Origin: Phycisphaerae bacterium
GTDB taxonomy: Bacteria; Planctomycetota; Phycisphaerae; UBA1845; Fen-1342
NCBI GenBank assembly: GCA_020058145.1
Contig: JAGVEP010000125.1
Coordinates: 1-14,610, forward strand
Direction: 5' to 3'
DNA length: 14,610 bases
Positions 12,799 through 14,610 of this stretch are shown piece by piece; position 1 is the stretch's first letter; the number at the start of each line of letters is the position of its first letter. The translations under genes and the position numbers were made by a program. The notes beneath the pieces are model-generated. The model saw only the letters and a list, made by a program, of their open reading frames with translations. It made no database searches and had not been told where the DNA came from.

Positions 12799-13032
12799 AT
12801 GCGGACGCTTTCCGGCCCCGTGGAGTTCGAGTGGTGCGTCGCAGAGGGCGCGAACGGGGAGCCGTACTGCGAGGTTTTCGGGACGGCGTTTCCCAGCCAG
12901 TGGTACGTGGTGCCGAGCCAGGACGGCTTGGTGCCGGCAAACCAGCGCTACGACGTGGGGCTGGAGAAAGTCGTGCAATACGCTCGCGGGGCGTCGTCCG
13001 AGACGAGCATCGCGCAAGTTATTGATTTGTAA
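12799..13032 (+). CDS. Short open frame, possible remnant of an unknown gene
   Basis: A 77-residue frame with strongly G/C-ending codons and a protein-like composition (for example GEPYCEVFGTAFPSQWYVV and ANQRYDVGLEKVVQYARG). No family is recognised and no ribosome-binding site precedes the ATG. The frame stays open upstream to 12745. Its last seven or so codons run antisense through the pepP leader duplicate. It may be the 3' part of a gene broken by the duplication, or a chance frame in GC-rich DNA. Confidence 0.3.
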   Translation: MRTLSGPVEFEWCVAEGANGEPYCEVFGTAFPSQWYVVPSQDGLVPANQRYDVGLEKVVQYARGASSETSIAQVIDL

Positions 13033-13170
13033 GGAGTAAGGTTCCCGTGGCATCAGGACGGTCTTGTTCATGGGCGTGCAATCTCCCTGTTCAGAGGTCC
13101 TCACATCGGGCGACCATCCGGTCCCGAATCTGCGATCCTGTACCGGACCTTTTCACCGCTGACCAGCGTG
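13011..13170 (-). pseudogene. Diverged duplicate of the pepP promoter, leader and first 21 codons
   Basis: On the minus strand an ATG at 13071 opens a frame reading MNKTVLMPREPYSLQINNLR, against MKTTVLMPPEPYSLRINKLR in pepP. After LRD the similarity to pepP stops abruptly. The match extends upstream through the leader and promoter-like elements (TGGTCA-17-TACAGG at 13137-13165) with no gaps. It is the truncated end of an old duplication, with no functional peptidase. If still transcribed it would run convergent to the HTH gene and opposite to rpmB. Confidence 0.75.
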
Positions 13171-13206
13171 ACCGACGGAGACGGTCGCGATTCCGGCCCG
13201 CTACCT

Positions 13207-13235
13207 TTGACCGGACGGCCACGAAGCACTACACT
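13207..13235 (+). promoter_or_regulatory. Sigma-70-like promoter of rpmB
   Basis: TTGACC (13207-13212), a 17-base spacer and TACACT (13230-13235). The -35 matches consensus at 5/6 and the -10 at 4/6. The predicted start near 13242 gives a leader of about 57 bases before the rpmB ATG. Confidence 0.55.
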
Positions 13236-13298
13236 ACGGGGCTCGCGTTGCCAGTTGTGGCACGCCCGAACGGTCGCTTTGAACTCTGCGAGGGTGTC

Positions 13299-13571
13299 AT
13301 GGCCCGCAAGTGCTTTTTTACCGGCAAGAAAACGATAGCTGGGCGGTCCATCACCCGCCGTGGCAAGGCCAAGTACCTCGGCGGCGTCGGCCGCAAGGTC
13401 ACCGGCGTGACGAACCGCCAGTTCAAGCCGAACATTCAGAAGGTCCGTGCGGTAGTCAACGGTCGCGTGGTCCGCATCCGCGTAAGCGCCAAAGCCATCC
13501 GCATGGGGCTGATCGTCAAGCCGCCGAAACGTGACTGGGCTCCGCCAGGGCCGCAGACGTCGGAAACATAG
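13299..13571 (+). CDS. rpmB: Large ribosomal subunit protein bL28
   Basis: A 90-residue basic protein of the 50S subunit. The start MARKCFFTGKKTIAGRSITR and the following RGKAKYLGGVGRKVTGVTNR, FKPNIQKVRAVVNG and RIRVSAKAIRMGLIVKPPK match the L28 family in order. E. coli L28 is about 78 residues; the excess here is mostly a short tail (DWAPPGPQTSET). The ATG at 13299 is preferred over longer upstream frames because a GAGG site lies about six bases before it and the family N-terminus starts there. It is a single gene with its own promoter, not next to rpmG as in many bacteria. Its end faces the end of the glycosyltransferase gene, 45 bases away. Confidence 0.93.
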   Translation: MARKCFFTGKKTIAGRSITRRGKAKYLGGVGRKVTGVTNRQFKPNIQKVRAVVNGRVVRIRVSAKAIRMGLIVKPPKRDWAPPGPQTSET

Positions 13572-13616
13572 GGGCGGGATCAACAAGAAACGAACGCGTC
13601 GCGTCTTGGTGTGCCG

Positions 13617-14610
13617 CTACTTCGTCAGCCGCGGCGCGCGGGGTGAGACTTCTTCATAAATGCGCAGAACCGTCTGCACGGTCGTTTCGACATTGAGATT
13701 TGCGCGTGCCCATGCCGCCGCGCGCTCGCCGCCGGCGCGCCGCATATCGGGCCGGGCATGCAATCTCGTGAGCACCTGCGCGTACGCGGCCGGTTGGTCG
13801 CCGGCCACGAGCAGCAAACGCTCTTCATCGCCCGCGAGTTCACGCAGCACCGGGATGTCGCTGCCGACGACCGGCAAGCCGCACGCCATCGCCTCAAGCA
13901 CGGCGTTGGGCATTCCCTCGGTAAGCGAAGGAAACAGAAACGCGTCGACCGCCGACAGAACCGCCGCCACATCGGTGTGCCAACCCAGCAGATGAACGCG
14001 CCGCGCCGCGCTGCTCAGCCGCAGCGCCTGCTCGACGCGTCCGCGGTGCGGACCGTCGCCGACGAGCAAAAACCGAGTCGGGATCGAGGTGAGGATTTCC
14101 GCGCAGCCAATCAACAGCTCCAGCCGCTTCACCGGGTCGAACCGCCCGACCCACGCCACGACGAATTCGTGCTCCGGAATCCCCAGGGCCGCCCGCGCCG
14201 CCGCACGCTCAATACGCTGCGGAAATGGGTCCAGCGACGGCGGCACCACGTGTACCCGCCGCCGGGCGATGCCGAAGGCGGAAATCACGTGCTCAGCGAC
14301 GGCCTGGCTGTTGACGACATGGGCGCGGTCAACGCGCGCCGTGGCCCGCTCGACGCTGAGATGCCACGGCCGTTCTGTTTCGATCGTCGCCGTTGACCCG
14401 ATGACCGGCACACGCTGCACCACGCCCACGATGCGCGCGGCCACGTTGGCATGCGTCAGCGTCGCGTGAATCAAGTTCGGCTTGATTCGCCGCACATGTT
14501 GCGACAGCCGCGCCAGCGCCAAGAAGTCGCGGGCATCCTCCGCCCCGCACGCGAACGTCGGGATGCCCGCCGCGGCCAGCTCGGCGGAAACCGGCCCCGG
14601 CGGAGCGAGG
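13617..14610 (-). CDS. GT4-family glycosyltransferase, cut by window edge
   Basis: The frame runs open from the window edge to the TAG at 13617, at least 330 residues, with the N-terminus missing. The visible start LAPPGPVSAELAAAGIPTF belongs to the N-terminal Rossmann domain of GT4 enzymes. IHATLTHANVAARI and VVNSQAVAEH follow. The C-terminal nucleotide-sugar domain has VAWVGRFDPVKRLELLI, FLLVGDGPHRG, VHLLGWHTDVAAVLSAVDAF, and the GT4 E-x7-E motif in PSLTEGMPNAVLEAMACGLP, then VVGSDIPVLREL. Such enzymes transfer an activated sugar, usually to a lipid- or polysaccharide-linked acceptor at the inner face of the membrane. Donor and acceptor cannot be told from this. It converges on rpmB. Confidence 0.9.
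   Translation of the reverse strand, partial: LAPPGPVSAELAAAGIPTFACGAEDARDFLALARLSQHVRRIKPNLIHATLTHANVAARIVGVVQRVPVIGSTATIETERPWHLSVERATARVDRAHVVNSQAVAEHVISAFGIARRRVHVVPPSLDPFPQRIERAAARAALGIPEHEFVVAWVGRFDPVKRLELLIGCAEILTSIPTRFLLVGDGPHRGRVEQALRLSSAARRVHLLGWHTDVAAVLSAVDAFLFPSLTEGMPNAVLEAMACGLPVVGSDIPVLRELAGDEERLLLVAGDQPAAYAQVLTRLHARPDMRRAGGERAAAWARANLNVETTVQTVLRIYEEVSPRAPRLTK

Larger units (their letters stand above)
12701..13298. other. Gene-poor region holding a gene remnant, a pepP leader duplicate and the rpmB promoter
   Basis: About 600 bases between the HTH-protein gene and rpmB. Only a short plus-strand frame of uncertain status (12799-13032), a minus-strand duplicate of the pepP 5' region (13011-13170) and the rpmB promoter (13207-13235) are seen. 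The first 98 bases show nothing recognisable. Confidence 0.6.

Noticed and set aside
12009..13025. A 338-codon plus-strand frame overlapping the HTH-protein gene
   Set aside because: It is a serine/arginine-rich frame shift of the HTH gene with no ribosome-binding site and no recognisable motif.
12649..13104. A 151-codon minus-strand frame starting with the pepP-like N-terminus
   Set aside because: Only the first 21 residues after the ATG at 13071 resemble pepP. The rest is antisense to other frames, so it is treated as a duplicate remnant, not a gene.
1..14610. tRNA, rRNA, CRISPR or transposase genes
   Set aside because: No cloverleaf-like segment, rRNA motif, repeat-spacer array or transposase-like frame was found on reading both strands. 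A covariance-model scan could not be run.

Overview
The window reads as chromosomal DNA of a GC-rich planctomycete, probably Phycisphaerae-like. The main clue is a 60-residue calcium-binding (dockerin-like, paired EF-hand) cassette with the signature GD-x-x-C-x-G ... FDDI-x-PF ... NGD-x-N-x-DG. It occurs three times here, and this type of cassette is typical of planctomycete secreted proteins. Supporting clues are the large propeller-like secreted protein, the Rhs/YD-repeat proteins and the short palindromic elements. No rRNA, tRNA, CRISPR array or transposase was seen.

Layout, left to right. (1) Bases 1-411 (minus): N-terminal part of a D-2-hydroxyacid dehydrogenase of the phosphoglycerate dehydrogenase type, cut by the window edge. 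(2) Bases 576-5062 (minus): a degraded Rhs polymorphic-toxin locus. In transcription order it holds a 5'-truncated Rhs core with a C-terminal toxin-like domain (CT1); a small three-helix membrane protein; an orphan Rhs tip carrying a different, very cysteine-rich C-terminus (CT2); a four-helix membrane protein; and a core-only Rhs fragment. This is the layout expected when CT/immunity modules are exchanged and the old module is displaced downstream. (3) Bases 5210-8231 (minus): a housekeeping operon, pepP-type Xaa-Pro aminopeptidase > accB > accC, with overlapping or close junctions, a candidate promoter at 8297-8325 and a 15-bp hairpin after accC. (4) Bases 8549-11128 (minus): a secreted protein of about 859 residues with about 14 propeller-like repeats and a C-terminal dockerin-like cassette, with a good promoter (TTGACA-17-TATGTT) and a clear rho-independent terminator. 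(5) Bases 11486-12700 (plus): a divergent HTH-containing protein of unknown function. (6) Bases 12701-13298: mostly non-coding, with a possible gene remnant and a diverged duplicate of the pepP promoter, leader and first 21 codons. (7) Bases 13299-13571 (plus): rpmB (ribosomal protein L28) with its own promoter. (8) Bases 13617-14610 (minus): a GT4 glycosyltransferase cut by the right edge.

The most unusual part is the Rhs locus. Both core copies carry the 60-residue dockerin-like cassette at exactly the same place inside the YD-repeat shell, between a YDADGNL-type strand and the next YTWDAENRLIGV-type strand. The same cassette sits at the extreme C-terminus of the unrelated propeller protein. 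The core-only fragment has also been expanded in frame by two palindromic repeats. A 137-bp near-identical tip repeat could allow swapping of the two C-terminal modules.
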